From: an uncultured bacterium
Lineage (GTDB): Bacteria; Bacillota; Clostridia; Lachnospirales; Lachnospiraceae
NCBI GenBank assembly: GCA_905214875.1
Contig: CAJMNR010000008.1
Location: 1 to 64,000 of the forward strand
Direction of reading: 5' to 3'
Length of the DNA stretch: 64,000 nucleotides
Shown here: positions 55,523-64,000 of the stretch, piece after piece
How positions within the stretch are numbered: the first letter of the stretch is position 1
Layout of the letters: the number at the start of each line of letters is the position of its first letter
Notes under the pieces: generated by a model
Told to the model about the DNA's origin: nothing
The model's database searches: none
Seen by the model: the letters and a program-made list of their open reading frames with translations, nothing else
Made by a program: the position numbers and the translations under genes

Positions 55523-55537
55523 ATGCAAACGATTTCA
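55523..55537 (+). promoter_or_regulatory. Catabolite-responsive element (cre)
   Basis: ATGCAAACGATTTCA fits the cre consensus WTGNAANCGNWNNCW at every fixed position. It lies between kduD and the binding-protein gene, so CcpA repression by preferred sugars is likely. Confidence 0.65.
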
Positions 55538-55574
55538 TTTTTCTGGGAATTAGATACTAAAAATCTACAATTAT

Positions 55575-56378
55575 TTACTGTGGTTGTTTTCCAATATAGG
55601 CTAAAATACCACCATCAACATAAAGAACATGTCCATTGATGAAGTTAGATGCATCAGATGCTAAGAATACAGCTGGAGCTGCTAAATCTTCAGCTTCTCC
55701 CCATCTAGCTGCTGGAGTCTTAGAAATGATGAATTGATCAAATGGATGTCTGCTTCCGTCTGGTTGAGTTTCACGTAATGGTGCAGTTTGTGGAGTAGCG
55801 ATGTAACCAGGTCCAATACCATTACATTGGATGTTGAATTCACCATATTCAGAACAGATGTTTCTAGTAAGCATTTTTAAACCGCCTTTTGCAGCTGCGT
55901 AAGCAGATACAGTTTCACGACCAAGTTCACTCATCATAGAACAGATGTTAATGATCTTACCATGACCTTTTTTGATCATTGAAGGAATAACAGCTTTAGC
56001 TACGATAAATGGAGCGTTTAAGTCAACGTCAATTACTTGTCTGAATTCAGCAGCTGACATTTCGCACATAGGGATACGTTTGATGATACCAGCATTGTTT
56101 ACTAAGATATCGATAACGCCTACTTCTTTTTCGATTGTAGCAACCATAGCGTTTACTGCATCTTCGTCTGTAACGTCACATACATAACCATGAGCTTCGA
56201 TACCAGCTTCTTTGTATGCTGCCAATCCTTTGTCTACTAATTCTTGTTTGATGTCGTTGAATACGATAGTTGCACCAGCTTGAGCCATACCGCTAGCGAT
56301 TGCAAAACCAATACCGTAAGAAGCGCCAGTTACTAATGCTACTTTGCCTTCTAATGAAAACTTGTTTAAATAATCCAT
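55575..56378 (-). CDS. kduD: 2-deoxy-D-gluconate 3-dehydrogenase / 5-keto-4-deoxyuronate product reductase
   Basis: 267 aa SDR: TGASYGIGFAIA (Rossmann), NNAG, catalytic YAAAKGG (Y about residue 159) and S. Interconverts 2,5-diketo-3-deoxygluconate and KDG with NAD(H). Follows kduI, completing the branch for unsaturated uronates. Confidence 0.9.
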   Translation of the reverse strand: MDYLNKFSLEGKVALVTGASYGIGFAIASGMAQAGATIVFNDIKQELVDKGLAAYKEAGIEAHGYVCDVTDEDAVNAMVATIEKEVGVIDILVNNAGIIKRIPMCEMSAAEFRQVIDVDLNAPFIVAKAVIPSMIKKGHGKIINICSMMSELGRETVSAYAAAKGGLKMLTRNICSEYGEFNIQCNGIGPGYIATPQTAPLRETQPDGSRHPFDQFIISKTPAARWGEAEDLAAPAVFLASDASNFINGHVLYVDGGILAYIGKQPQ

Positions 56379-56425
56379 AGTTAAAATCTCCTTTGTAATT
56401 AATGATATATTTATAGTAATAAAAA

Positions 56426-57253
56426 CTATCTTAAATCAGTCATTTTAACGTGATCCATATCGTCAAATGCTTGGTTTTCACCAACCATACCCCAGATAAA
56501 TGTATAAGCTTGCGTTGCAGACGCTGAGTGAATAGACCAGCTTGGGCTGATTACTGCTTCTTCATTTCTCATAACGATATGTCTTGTTTCTGTAGGTTCT
56601 CCCATGTAGTGGAATACTACAGCATCTTCTGGTAATTCGAAGTATAAGTAAACTTCCATTCTTCTGTCATGTGTGTGGCATGGCATAGTGTTCCAAACAC
56701 TACCTGGTTCAAGTGTAGTCATACCCATTACTAATTGGCAACTTTCTACTTGACCTGGAAGGATGTATTTTCTGATCGTACGGTGATTAGCAGTTTCTAA
56801 TGAACCTAATTCTTCCGTTACACAGTCTTCTGGTTTGATGAAAACTGTTGGATATGTTTTGTGTGCTGGTGCACTGTGGAAATAGAATTTTGCTGGAGTC
56901 TTTTCGTCATTAGATTTGAATTCAATGTCTTTAGATCCCATACCGATGTATAAACCATCTTTGTAATCAAGTTCATAAACTGTTCCATCAACAGTTACAG
57001 TACCTTTTCCACCGATGTTGATAATACCCATTTCTCTTCTTTGAAGGAAATAGTCTGCACGTAATTCTTCACCTGCAGTTAATGTTAAGCTAGGAGTAGG
57101 AACAGCACTACCTGTAATGATACGGTCGATATGACTGTAAATCATTTTCACTTCTCCTGGTGTAAATAAATCTTGAATTAAGAACTCTTCTCTTAAACGT
57201 GCAGTATCATAATGCTTTACGTCCTTTGGAGATGCAGCTGTACGTAATTCCAT
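56426..57253 (-). CDS. kduI: 5-keto-4-deoxyuronate isomerase
   Basis: 275 aa from the ATG at 57253 (AAGGAAG upstream). Cupin fold; zinc site in TMPCHTHDRRMEVYLYF (H and E, about residues 193-209). Converts 5-keto-4-deoxyuronate to 2,5-diketo-3-deoxygluconate. Upstream kdgK is separated by a small hairpin. Confidence 0.93.
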   Translation of the reverse strand: MELRTAASPKDVKHYDTARLREEFLIQDLFTPGEVKMIYSHIDRIITGSAVPTPSLTLTAGEELRADYFLQRREMGIINIGGKGTVTVDGTVYELDYKDGLYIGMGSKDIEFKSNDEKTPAKFYFHSAPAHKTYPTVFIKPEDCVTEELGSLETANHRTIRKYILPGQVESCQLVMGMTTLEPGSVWNTMPCHTHDRRMEVYLYFELPEDAVVFHYMGEPTETRHIVMRNEEAVISPSWSIHSASATQAYTFIWGMVGENQAFDDMDHVKMTDLR

Positions 57254-57276
57254 AATATTACTTCCTTTCTTATACG

Positions 57277-57309
57277 ATAGCGCATGTCCTCTACAGAACA
57301 TACGCTATC
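57277..57309 (-). promoter_or_regulatory. Intercistronic hairpin between kdgK and kduI
   Basis: GATAGCGCATGT pairs with ACATACGCTATC (one mismatch); probably an mRNA processing or stabilising element. Confidence 0.5.
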
Positions 57310-57332
57310 TAAAAATTAACTATAAAGTTAAA

Positions 57333-58358
57333 TTATCTTTGAACACGACCTGAACCGTCGCCACCTGCTAATTTGCTTACTTCATCAACAGATACTAAGT
57401 TGAAGTCACCTTCAACACTGTGTTTTAAGCAAGAAGCTGCTACAGCGAATTCGATTGTAGCTTGAGGATCTAATCCATTTAAAGATGCGCAGATTAATCC
57501 GCCACCGAAGGAATCTCCACCACCTACACGGTCAACGATATGCATTTTGTATCTCTTAGAGAAGTAGCTTTGTCCGTCTACGTATAACATAGCACCCCAG
57601 TTGTTATCGTTAGCTGAGATAGATTCTCTTAAAGTGATTGCAACTTTTTTGAATCCGAAACGGTCAGTTAATTGTTTAGCAACATCTGTGTAACCATCTA
57701 AGTTTAATTTACCAGAAGTTACATCTGTGTTAGAAGCGTGGATACCGAATACGTCAGCAGCATCTTCTTCGTTAGCGATACATACATCGATGTATTCAGC
57801 TAATTTACCCATAACTTCGCCAGCTTTTTCTTTAGACCATAATTTATTACGGTAGTTTAAGTCACAGCTGATTGTTACGTTTCTTTCTTTTGCAGCTTTA
57901 CAAGCTTCTAAACAGATTTCAGCAACGTTGTCACCTAATGCTGGAGTGATACCAGTGAAGTGGAACCATTCAGCTCCTTCGAAGATTTCATCCCAGTTGA
58001 AGTCTGCAGTTGTTGCAGTTGCGATAGAAGAACCAGCACGATCATAGATTACTTTAGAAGGTCTTTGAGAAGCACCTTTTTCTAAGAAGTAGATACCTAC
58101 TCTGTCTCCACCACGAGTGATGTAAGAAGTATCAACGCCGAATTTTCTTAAAGCGTTAACTCCAGCTTGACCAATTTCATGTTTTGGAAGTTTTGTTACG
58201 AATTTTGCATCAAAACCATAGTTTGCTAAAGAAACAGCAACGTTTGCTTCTCCACCGCCGTATGTAGCACCGTATTTGTCAGCTTGTACAAAACGATAAT
58301 ATCCTTCTGGAGCTAGTCTTAACATGATTTCACCAAATGTGATTACTTTTTTACTCAT
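57333..58358 (-). CDS. kdgK: 2-keto-3-deoxygluconate kinase
   Basis: 341 aa PfkB kinase: N-terminal GGGEANVAV, and C-terminal VDRVGGGDSFGGGL (about residues 275-288) with the catalytic aspartate. Phosphorylates KDG to KDPG for the adjacent aldolase. Operon position between eda and kduI. Confidence 0.93.
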   Translation of the reverse strand: MSKKVITFGEIMLRLAPEGYYRFVQADKYGATYGGGEANVAVSLANYGFDAKFVTKLPKHEIGQAGVNALRKFGVDTSYITRGGDRVGIYFLEKGASQRPSKVIYDRAGSSIATATTADFNWDEIFEGAEWFHFTGITPALGDNVAEICLEACKAAKERNVTISCDLNYRNKLWSKEKAGEVMGKLAEYIDVCIANEEDAADVFGIHASNTDVTSGKLNLDGYTDVAKQLTDRFGFKKVAITLRESISANDNNWGAMLYVDGQSYFSKRYKMHIVDRVGGGDSFGGGLICASLNGLDPQATIEFAVAASCLKHSVEGDFNLVSVDEVSKLAGGDGSGRVQR

Positions 58359-58401
58359 AATTCTTTATTCCTTTCAATCTTACATTTTCTTTTATTTGAT
58401 T

Positions 58402-58440
58402 CAGTAGTTATCTTCCTTTATTAATAGGAAGATACTACTG
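58402..58440 (-). promoter_or_regulatory. Intercistronic hairpin between the aldolase and kdgK genes
   Basis: CAGTAGTTATCTTCCT and AGGAAGATACTACTG form a stem with one bulge. There is no T-run, so it is more likely a processing element than a terminator. Confidence 0.55.
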
Positions 58441-58465
58441 ACTATTTACCAATTTATTGGGTTAA

Positions 58466-59431
58466 TTATTTTTTTAATAAGTGTACAGCGAATCCGTTAA
58501 CTTCGTTTTTGAAGTAGATAACTTTCATGTTGCCTTTTTCATCGTAAGCAGCGGAATCCATATCGAATTCAAATCCTTGTTTTTGTAAGTGGTATACAGC
58601 ACGATCAACAGAGTTTGTTGCAACTGCGATATGTCCATGAGTTCCTCTTCCTGGAGCTTTCATAACTTCTACTTCTGTTCCAGCGAATACAGAGCTGTTT
58701 CCAACTTTTTTGTTGAATCCAAACATAGCTTGGAACATGTCAGCTGTTTTTTCTGCTTCTTCAGCGTTTTCAGCATTGATACCGATATGTTTTAATTCAA
58801 ATCCTAACATGTTAACAACTGCTTCTTTAGATAATCTTTCGATTTCGTCGAATTGACCACTTTCGATTAAGTTGTTTTTACACATCCAAGTACCACCGCA
58901 AGCTACGATTTTATCGAATGCTAAGTAGTTGTTTAAGTTGCTAGCGTTTACACCACCAGTTGGCATGAATTTTAATTTAGTGTATGGTCCGCACATAGCT
59001 TTGATCATGTTGATTCCACCTGCTTGTTCAGCTGGGAAGAATTTAACAACTTCTAATCCTAATTGGATTGCTTGTTCAACGTCGGATGGATTTGCAGTAC
59101 CAGGAATCATTGGATATCCTTTTTCTACACAGTAAGCTAAGATTTTTGGATTAAGACCTGGGCTTACTAAGAATTTAGCACCAGCGTTCATAGCACGGTC
59201 AGCTTGTTCTTCTGTAAGAACTGTACCAGCACCAACGATCATTTCTGGGAATTTTTCAGCCATGATTCTGATAGATTCTTCAGCTGCATCTGTTCTGAAT
59301 GTTACTTCTGCACAGTTAAGTCCACCAGCGATAAGTGCTTTTGCTAAAGGTTCTGCATCTTTAACATCATTTAATGCGATTACTGGTACGATACCAATTT
59401 TGGATACTTCTTCGATTACTTTGTTACTCAT
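58466..59431 (-). CDS. eda: KDPG/KHG aldolase fused to a VOC (glyoxalase-fold) domain
   Basis: 321 aa from the ATG at 59431 (AGGAGG upstream). Residues 1-205: class I aldolase with Schiff-base lysine in VVKFFPAEQ and nearby FMPTGGVNASN; cleaves KDPG to pyruvate and glyceraldehyde-3-phosphate. Residues about 212-321: a separate VOC fold (HIGINAENAEEAEKTADMF; GTHGHIAVATNSVDRAV; KVIYFKNEVNGFAVHL) of unknown role; it may bind metal or ligand. The plain aldolase is about 210 aa. Confidence 0.9.
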   Translation of the reverse strand: MSNKVIEEVSKIGIVPVIALNDVKDAEPLAKALIAGGLNCAEVTFRTDAAEESIRIMAEKFPEMIVGAGTVLTEEQADRAMNAGAKFLVSPGLNPKILAYCVEKGYPMIPGTANPSDVEQAIQLGLEVVKFFPAEQAGGINMIKAMCGPYTKLKFMPTGGVNASNLNNYLAFDKIVACGGTWMCKNNLIESGQFDEIERLSKEAVVNMLGFELKHIGINAENAEEAEKTADMFQAMFGFNKKVGNSSVFAGTEVEVMKAPGRGTHGHIAVATNSVDRAVYHLQKQGFEFDMDSAAYDEKGNMKVIYFKNEVNGFAVHLLKK

Positions 59432-59526
59432 GATAAATCCTCCTAATATTTGTTTCATTTTATAACGTTCAAAGCGGGAAACCCACTTTAACATCTCGTA
59501 ATTTTCTTTAAGTTAAATTTTTAACA

Positions 59527-61008
59527 TTATAGTGTAACGCCTTGCTTGAAGATTGCCATGTCATGGAATCCTGCTTCTTCACTCTTTACTTGTTTGCCTG
59601 ATGCAACTTCAAGTACGAAATTGAATAATCCGTTTACCATGTCTTCCATTGTCTTACCTTCAACCAATTCACCTGCATTAAAATCGATCCAGTTGGATTT
59701 ACGTCCTGCAAGGTTAGAGTTACTTGAGATTTTCACTGTTGGTACAGGAGATGCAAATGGTGTTCCTCTACCAGTTGTGAATAATACGATATGTGCTCCT
59801 GATGCTGCTAATGCTGTAGCTGCAACAAGATCGTTACCTGGTGCGCTTAGTAAGTTAAGGCCTTTAGTTTCTACTACGTCGCCGTATCCTAATACGCCTT
59901 TTACAATCGCATTACCGGATTTTTGTGTACAACCTAATGATTTATCTTCAAGTGTTGAAATACCACCAGCTTTGTTTCCTGGGCTTGGGTTTTCATAAAT
60001 TGTCTGATTATGACTCTTGAAGTAGTTTTTAAAGTTATTGATTAAATCAACTGTTTTTTCGAATAACTCTTCATTTTCACAACGATTCATAAGAATTGTT
60101 TCTGCGCCGAACATTTCAGGAACTTCGGTAAGAATTGTTGTTCCACCTTTAGAAATTAATAAATCGGAGAATCCACCAACTGTTGGATTTGCAGTAATTC
60201 CGGATAATCCATCACTTCCGCCGCATTTTAAACCGATTACTAATTCTTCAGCACTGATTTTTTCTCTTTCGAATTTGGATGCATAGTCTATTAACTCATC
60301 AAGTAATTCAAGACCATCTTCCATTTCATCATGGCTATCTTGGCAAACTAAGAATTTAACACGGTTTTCATCATACTCACCGATGTATTTTCTAAGTTCA
60401 TTTACATTACTGTTTTCACATCCAAGTCCTAATACTAAAACTGCTCCGGCATTTGGATGGTTTACTAAGTTTGCAAGAATTTGTCTTGTGTTTTCTTGAT
60501 CATCACCCATTTGAGAACAACCATAAGGATGAGGGAATGCAATTACGCCTTCTACACTTCCTTTGATTTTCTTATTTGCTTGCGCTGCCATTGCTGTTGC
60601 AATGTTGTTTACACAGCCAACTGTTGGGATGATCCATACTTCGTTACGAACACCAACTTTTCCATTTTCCCAACGGAATCCATTAAAGTATGCTTTTTCA
60701 GATTTAAGCTTTTTTTGTTCTGTTGGATTATAGGAATACTCAAGAAGATCTCCAAGACCTGTCTTTAAGTTGTGTGTATGAATCCAATGTCCTGCTTCTA
60801 CAGCTTCAGTCGTATTACCGATACTGAAACCATATTTAATAACAGGAGATTTTGCTTCAATATTTTTAAGTGCAAATTTGTGTCCACGTGGAACATCTTC
60901 TGCTACTGTTACATTTACATCACCAAAGGAGAAGGACTCTCCTTTAGTAATGTCTTGTAATGCAACGGCAACATTATCATTCTCATTGATTCTTATTGCT
61001 TTTTGCAT
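59527..61008 (-). CDS. uxaA: Altronate dehydratase
   Basis: 493 aa, full length. N-terminal SAF-type domain (residues about 1-95), then the dehydratase core with GCVNNIA, HPYGCSQMG, LGLGCENSN and GLKCGGSDGLSG, whose cysteines/histidines bind iron. Converts altronate to KDG. 12 bp after uxaB. Confidence 0.95.
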   Translation of the reverse strand: MQKAIRINENDNVAVALQDITKGESFSFGDVNVTVAEDVPRGHKFALKNIEAKSPVIKYGFSIGNTTEAVEAGHWIHTHNLKTGLGDLLEYSYNPTEQKKLKSEKAYFNGFRWENGKVGVRNEVWIIPTVGCVNNIATAMAAQANKKIKGSVEGVIAFPHPYGCSQMGDDQENTRQILANLVNHPNAGAVLVLGLGCENSNVNELRKYIGEYDENRVKFLVCQDSHDEMEDGLELLDELIDYASKFEREKISAEELVIGLKCGGSDGLSGITANPTVGGFSDLLISKGGTTILTEVPEMFGAETILMNRCENEELFEKTVDLINNFKNYFKSHNQTIYENPSPGNKAGGISTLEDKSLGCTQKSGNAIVKGVLGYGDVVETKGLNLLSAPGNDLVAATALAASGAHIVLFTTGRGTPFASPVPTVKISSNSNLAGRKSNWIDFNAGELVEGKTMEDMVNGLFNFVLEVASGKQVKSEEAGFHDMAIFKQGVTL

Positions 61009-61020
61009 ACTGATCTCCTC

Positions 61021-62484
61021 TTAGGCGAAATGTTTCTCCATTGCTTCTCTCATACCTAATGCTTTGATATCATCAAGGTAAGCTGTTACAGCTTCTAATG
61101 TATCTAATTCTTGTGTTAAGTCTTGACCAAAGAATTTTTCATTGCTTAAGAATTCTTTTACAACGACTTTGCTTTCTGCGTCTTTATGATTAAAGAAGAA
61201 TTCAAGAACATCTTTGTCGTCCATAATCTTGTATTCTTCGTCTCCACGTTTGCCGATTAATGCGCCATCTCTTAATTCATTACCGCTATAGAATGCGATT
61301 AATGCTGCTAAAGAGAATGTAAGGTGCTTAGGAAGTTTGTTAAATTCTTTTATGTATCCTAAGAAACTTGGCATACATCTAGCTCTCCATTTAGATACGG
61401 AGTTAAGTGAAATAGATAATAACGCATGTTTGATATATGGATTTCTGAAACGTTGGATTACAGCGTTAGCGAAATCTACTAAATCTTGTTTTGGTAACGT
61501 TAATGTTGGGATTACTTCGTCAAATAATGTATTGTACATATAATCATGAACTAATTTATCATCCATGGATTGTAATACATAATCATTTCCTGCAAGGAAA
61601 GATGCTAAAACGAAGGAAGTATGTGCACCATTTAAGATTCTAACTTTTCTTTGTTTGTATGGTTTTTGATTATCTGTAAAGATAACTGGCATTCCTGCTT
61701 TATCAAGTGGGAATTCACCGCTGATATCTTTTTCACTTTCGATTACCCATAAGCCAAATGGTTCTGCTGTATCAAGTAAGTTGTCTTCATAACCAAGTTT
61801 TTCCCACATTGCTTGCGCTTCATCAAATGGGTAACCAGTTACGATACGGTCAACTAATGTTGAACAGAATACACAAGCTTCATTTAACCAAGTTACGAAT
61901 CCTTCTTCAAGGTTCCAAAGCTTAGCTAATTTAAGTACACATTCTTTTAACTTGATACCGTTATCATCGATTAACTCTACTGGTAAGATGATAAGACCTT
62001 TGTTTACATCACCTTTGAATTCTTCGTATCTTGTAAATAATAATTTTGTTAATTTACCAGGATATGTTTTAGGTGGGTTTAATTCGAATTTGTCTGTTTC
62101 GTCATATACGATGCCTGCTTCAGTTGTGTTAGATACGATAAAACGTAAAGAATCTAATTTTGCTAAATCATTGTATTTTTCGTATTCTTTACCTGCGTCT
62201 ACTGCATCTGCTACACTTGTAATTACACGGTTGATTTCTGTTGCTTCACCGTCAACTAAACCACGTAATGATACTGTGTAAACACAATCTTGATTATGAA
62301 AGCGATCTAAGTTACCGAATTCGATTGGTTTTACTAATACTACATCACCATCGAAAACGTTTTTTTCATTTGCTACATCAATCATGTAATCAACAAATGC
62401 ACGAAGGAAGTTACCTTCACCAAATTGTAAAACTTTAATAGGTCTATCGGCCTTTTTTACAAGTTCTTTGTTTAATGTATTCAT
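61021..62484 (-). CDS. uxaB: Tagaturonate reductase (altronate oxidoreductase)
   Basis: 487 aa from the ATG at 62484: AAGAGGT is 8 nt upstream, while the ATG at 62490 is only 2 nt from it. Mannitol dehydrogenase-type fold (VLQFGEGNFLRAFVDYMID; KVRILNGAHT). NADH-dependent tagaturonate to altronate. First gene of the long catabolic operon; the operator palindrome lies 28 bp upstream. Confidence 0.95.
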   Translation of the reverse strand: MNTLNKELVKKADRPIKVLQFGEGNFLRAFVDYMIDVANEKNVFDGDVVLVKPIEFGNLDRFHNQDCVYTVSLRGLVDGEATEINRVITSVADAVDAGKEYEKYNDLAKLDSLRFIVSNTTEAGIVYDETDKFELNPPKTYPGKLTKLLFTRYEEFKGDVNKGLIILPVELIDDNGIKLKECVLKLAKLWNLEEGFVTWLNEACVFCSTLVDRIVTGYPFDEAQAMWEKLGYEDNLLDTAEPFGLWVIESEKDISGEFPLDKAGMPVIFTDNQKPYKQRKVRILNGAHTSFVLASFLAGNDYVLQSMDDKLVHDYMYNTLFDEVIPTLTLPKQDLVDFANAVIQRFRNPYIKHALLSISLNSVSKWRARCMPSFLGYIKEFNKLPKHLTFSLAALIAFYSGNELRDGALIGKRGDEEYKIMDDKDVLEFFFNHKDAESKVVVKEFLSNEKFFGQDLTQELDTLEAVTAYLDDIKALGMREAMEKHFA

Positions 62485-62511
62485 TCCCATTACCTCTTGC
62501 GAAAATTTTAT

Positions 62512-62525
62512 TGTAAGTACTTACA
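62512..62525. promoter_or_regulatory. LacI-type operator O1 upstream of uxaB
   Basis: TGTAAGTACTTACA is a perfect 14-bp palindrome, shared half-site TGTAAG with the sites near the divergent regulator gene. Confidence 0.7.
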
Positions 62526-62667
62526 TGCATTTTAACTCTATTCATACATTTCGTCAAGATTATTTTCATAATGGTAACTTTTTCATTTTGTTCGAAATTA
62601 TGCTATTTTTAGTATCTCTTCCTTATTAAATGCAATAATAACCATCTTATTTTTTCGGCTCTATCCC

Positions 62668-62696
62668 TTGTATTCAGACTTTTTTTATAGTATACT
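62668..62696 (+). promoter_or_regulatory. Promoter of the divergent LacI regulator gene
   Basis: TTGTAT at 62668-62673, 17-nt spacer, TATACT at 62691-62696; close to the vegetative consensus. The operators lie just downstream, at and after the predicted start site. Confidence 0.65.
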
Positions 62697-62699
62697 CTA

Positions 62700-62750
62700 T
62701 GTAAGCTTAGTGAAAGGGCTTACATTTCTGTGTAAGCATTTTGGCTTACA
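62700..62750. promoter_or_regulatory. Two spaced operator half-site pairs O2/O3
   Basis: TGTAAGC at 62700 and 62731, GCTTACA at 62719 and 62744. Each pair is inverted with 12- and 6-bp spacers, unlike the closed O1 palindrome. Confidence 0.6.
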
Positions 62751-62777
62751 TTTTATTTTTTCTGAAGAGGTGTATGT

Positions 62778-63779
62778 ATGAATATTTATGATATTTCGAA
62801 GCAAGCAGGTGTTTCAATTGCTACTGTTTCAAGGGTTATCAACGGGAATACCAACGTTAGTCAAAAGACAAAGGATAAAGTTCTTGCTGTAATTAAGGAA
62901 TGTGGTTACACTCCTAATGCATTTGCTAGAGGCCTTGGTCTTAACACAATGAATACAGTCGGTATTTTATGCGCGGATTCCTCAGATCCTTACTTAGCAA
63001 AAGCCATCTACTATCTCGAACAGACACTTCGTAAAAATAGTTACGACGTTCTTCTTTGCTGTACCGGCTATGAATTAGAGGAAAAACAAAAATATTTGAA
63101 CTTACTGCTTTCTAAGCGTGTAGATGCAATGATCCTTGTTGGTTCTAATTTCGTCGAAGCAGAAGACACTAAAAATGACTATATCAGAGTAGCTGCAAAG
63201 ACAGTTCCTATCGTTATCTTAAATGGTGCTCTTAACGGTGATAACATCTATAGCGCACTATGCGATGACTTCCAGGCTATCTACGATGCAACTACTGCTC
63301 TTATTCGTAATGGCATCAAAGACATCTTATATCTTTATAATTCTAAGTCTTACAGTGGTAAGCAGAAACTAGAAGGTTATACTGCAGCATTAAAAGACAA
63401 TGGAATTACTTACAAAAAAAGTCTTGTGTCATATTTCACGGGTGACTTACCAAGCGTAACTGAGCACCTTGTATCCCTTTCACAAAATGGACTTGACTTC
63501 AAGGGTATTATTACAAGTGACGATAGCTTAGCAGTTGGCGCAATCAAATACGCCAAAGCCTTAAAATTAGCCATTCCAGAAGAACTATCTATCATTGGCT
63601 ATAATAACTCTATTTATGCTGAATGTTGTGATCCTGAGCTTACATCAATTGATAACAAGCTTGAAACGGTATGCAAAAATTGCGTTTCAACATTGATGGG
63701 AGTTTTCTCTGACGAGCAAGTTCCACTTAAAACAATTTTCCCTGCGGAAATTGTAAAACGAGAAACGACCGCATTCTAA
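62778..63779 (+). CDS. LacI-family regulator of galacturonate genes
   Basis: 333 aa: helix-turn-helix MNIYDISKQAGVSIATVSRV and PBP-like core (NTVGILCADSSDPYLAKAI). It separates uxaB (divergent) from uxaC (downstream). The operator half-sites on both sides fit control of both genes, with autoregulation. Confidence 0.92.
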   Translation: MNIYDISKQAGVSIATVSRVINGNTNVSQKTKDKVLAVIKECGYTPNAFARGLGLNTMNTVGILCADSSDPYLAKAIYYLEQTLRKNSYDVLLCCTGYELEEKQKYLNLLLSKRVDAMILVGSNFVEAEDTKNDYIRVAAKTVPIVILNGALNGDNIYSALCDDFQAIYDATTALIRNGIKDILYLYNSKSYSGKQKLEGYTAALKDNGITYKKSLVSYFTGDLPSVTEHLVSLSQNGLDFKGIITSDDSLAVGAIKYAKALKLAIPEELSIIGYNNSIYAECCDPELTSIDNKLETVCKNCVSTLMGVFSDEQVPLKTIFPAEIVKRETTAF

Positions 63780-63803
63780 TTTCATATTTATGGAGGCTAT
63801 TTT

Positions 63804-64000
63804 ATGAAACAATTTATGGACAAAGATTTTCTTTTATCTACAGAAACAGCAAAGGTTCTATTTCATGATTTCGCAGAAACTACACCTGTATTAGACTATC
63901 ATTGTCATATCAATCCAAAAGAAATCGCAGAAGACAGACAATTTGAAAATATCACTCAAGTATGGCTCGGTGGAGACCATTACAAATGGAGACTTATGCG
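63804..64000 (+). CDS. uxaC: Glucuronate/galacturonate isomerase, truncated by window end
   Basis: The first 65 residues are visible: MKQFMDKDFLLSTETAKVL, then metal-site DYHCHINPKEIAEDRQF and the VWLGGDHYKWRLM segment, all UxaC signatures. TGGAGG upstream of the ATG. Converts galacturonate to tagaturonate (or glucuronate to fructuronate), the first step before UxaB. Confidence 0.93.
   Translation, partial: MKQFMDKDFLLSTETAKVLFHDFAETTPVLDYHCHINPKEIAEDRQFENITQVWLGGDHYKWRLM

Noticed and set aside
1..64000. CRISPR arrays, transposases, prophage or toxin-antitoxin genes
   Set aside because: Scanned for and not seen; the only repeats are the tandem duplication and the two-copy dispersed element.

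Overview
The window reads as a chromosomal segment of a motile, endospore-forming, AT-rich Firmicute, most likely a pectin- and starch-degrading member of the Lachnospiraceae (Clostridium cluster XIVa). The basis is the low GC content, strong GGAGG-type ribosome binding sites, spore-coat cotJ genes, flagellar rod genes beside mreB/mbl, a RecD2-type helicase, a long-form Hpf, the homoserine-kinase-analogue threonine pathway and a complete galacturonate pathway. The species cannot be named from sequence alone. Nearly all genes lie on the minus strand, as expected for one replichore with most genes co-directional with replication.

Layout. 1-240: two tRNA-Ser genes (GGA, cut by the window edge; UGA). 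0.5-6.4 kb: housekeeping genes including ispD, tsaD, RNase Z, rimI, tsaB and tsaE, so most of the t6A-tRNA machinery. 6.7-14.6 kb: tex, an orphan membrane protein, and a threonine/aspartate-family operon (ACT regulator, hom, homoserine-kinase analogue, lysC). 14.7-21 kb: a very large secreted GH13 amylopullulanase-like enzyme whose last 641 bp, terminator included, are repeated exactly in tandem. 21-24.9 kb: a YeiH-type exporter with a divergent LysR regulator, cheW, and prfB with its programmed frameshift. 25-33 kb: secA, a polysaccharide deacetylase, hpf, an intergenic DnaA-box cluster, a PilZ protein, an NlpC/P60 wall hydrolase and thioredoxin reductase. 33-41 kb: yjfB (motility-associated; a small gene easy to miss), a CPBP protease, ridA, an acyl-ACP thioesterase, cvfB, yvyF-comF, a sugar nucleotidyltransferase and recD2. 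41-47.5 kb: a flagellar rod cluster (flgJ-like, flhP, flhO) behind mbl/mreB, the cotJ spore-coat operon and small genes.

47.6-64 kb is a pectin/galacturonate catabolic island. An ABC importer (lipoprotein plus two permeases) would bring in oligogalacturonides. A GH28 enzyme without signal peptide would cut them inside the cell. UxaC, UxaB and UxaA convert galacturonate to 2-keto-3-deoxygluconate (KDG); KduI and KduD feed unsaturated uronates into the same intermediate; KdgK and a KDPG aldolase (here fused to a VOC domain) complete the route to pyruvate and glyceraldehyde-3-phosphate. Two LacI regulators, TGTAAG/CTTACA operator half-sites, a consensus cre site and several palindromes supply the regulation. 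A protein inside the transporter operon looks like a catalytically dead GH105 relative.

The most unusual items are a dispersed, hairpin-rich repeat present twice (about 51.1-51.3 kb and, internally deleted, 33.5-33.6 kb), the exact 641-bp tandem duplication, the DnaA-box cluster far from any dnaA gene, the aldolase-VOC fusion and the GH105-like protein. No CRISPR array, prophage, transposase or defence system was seen.
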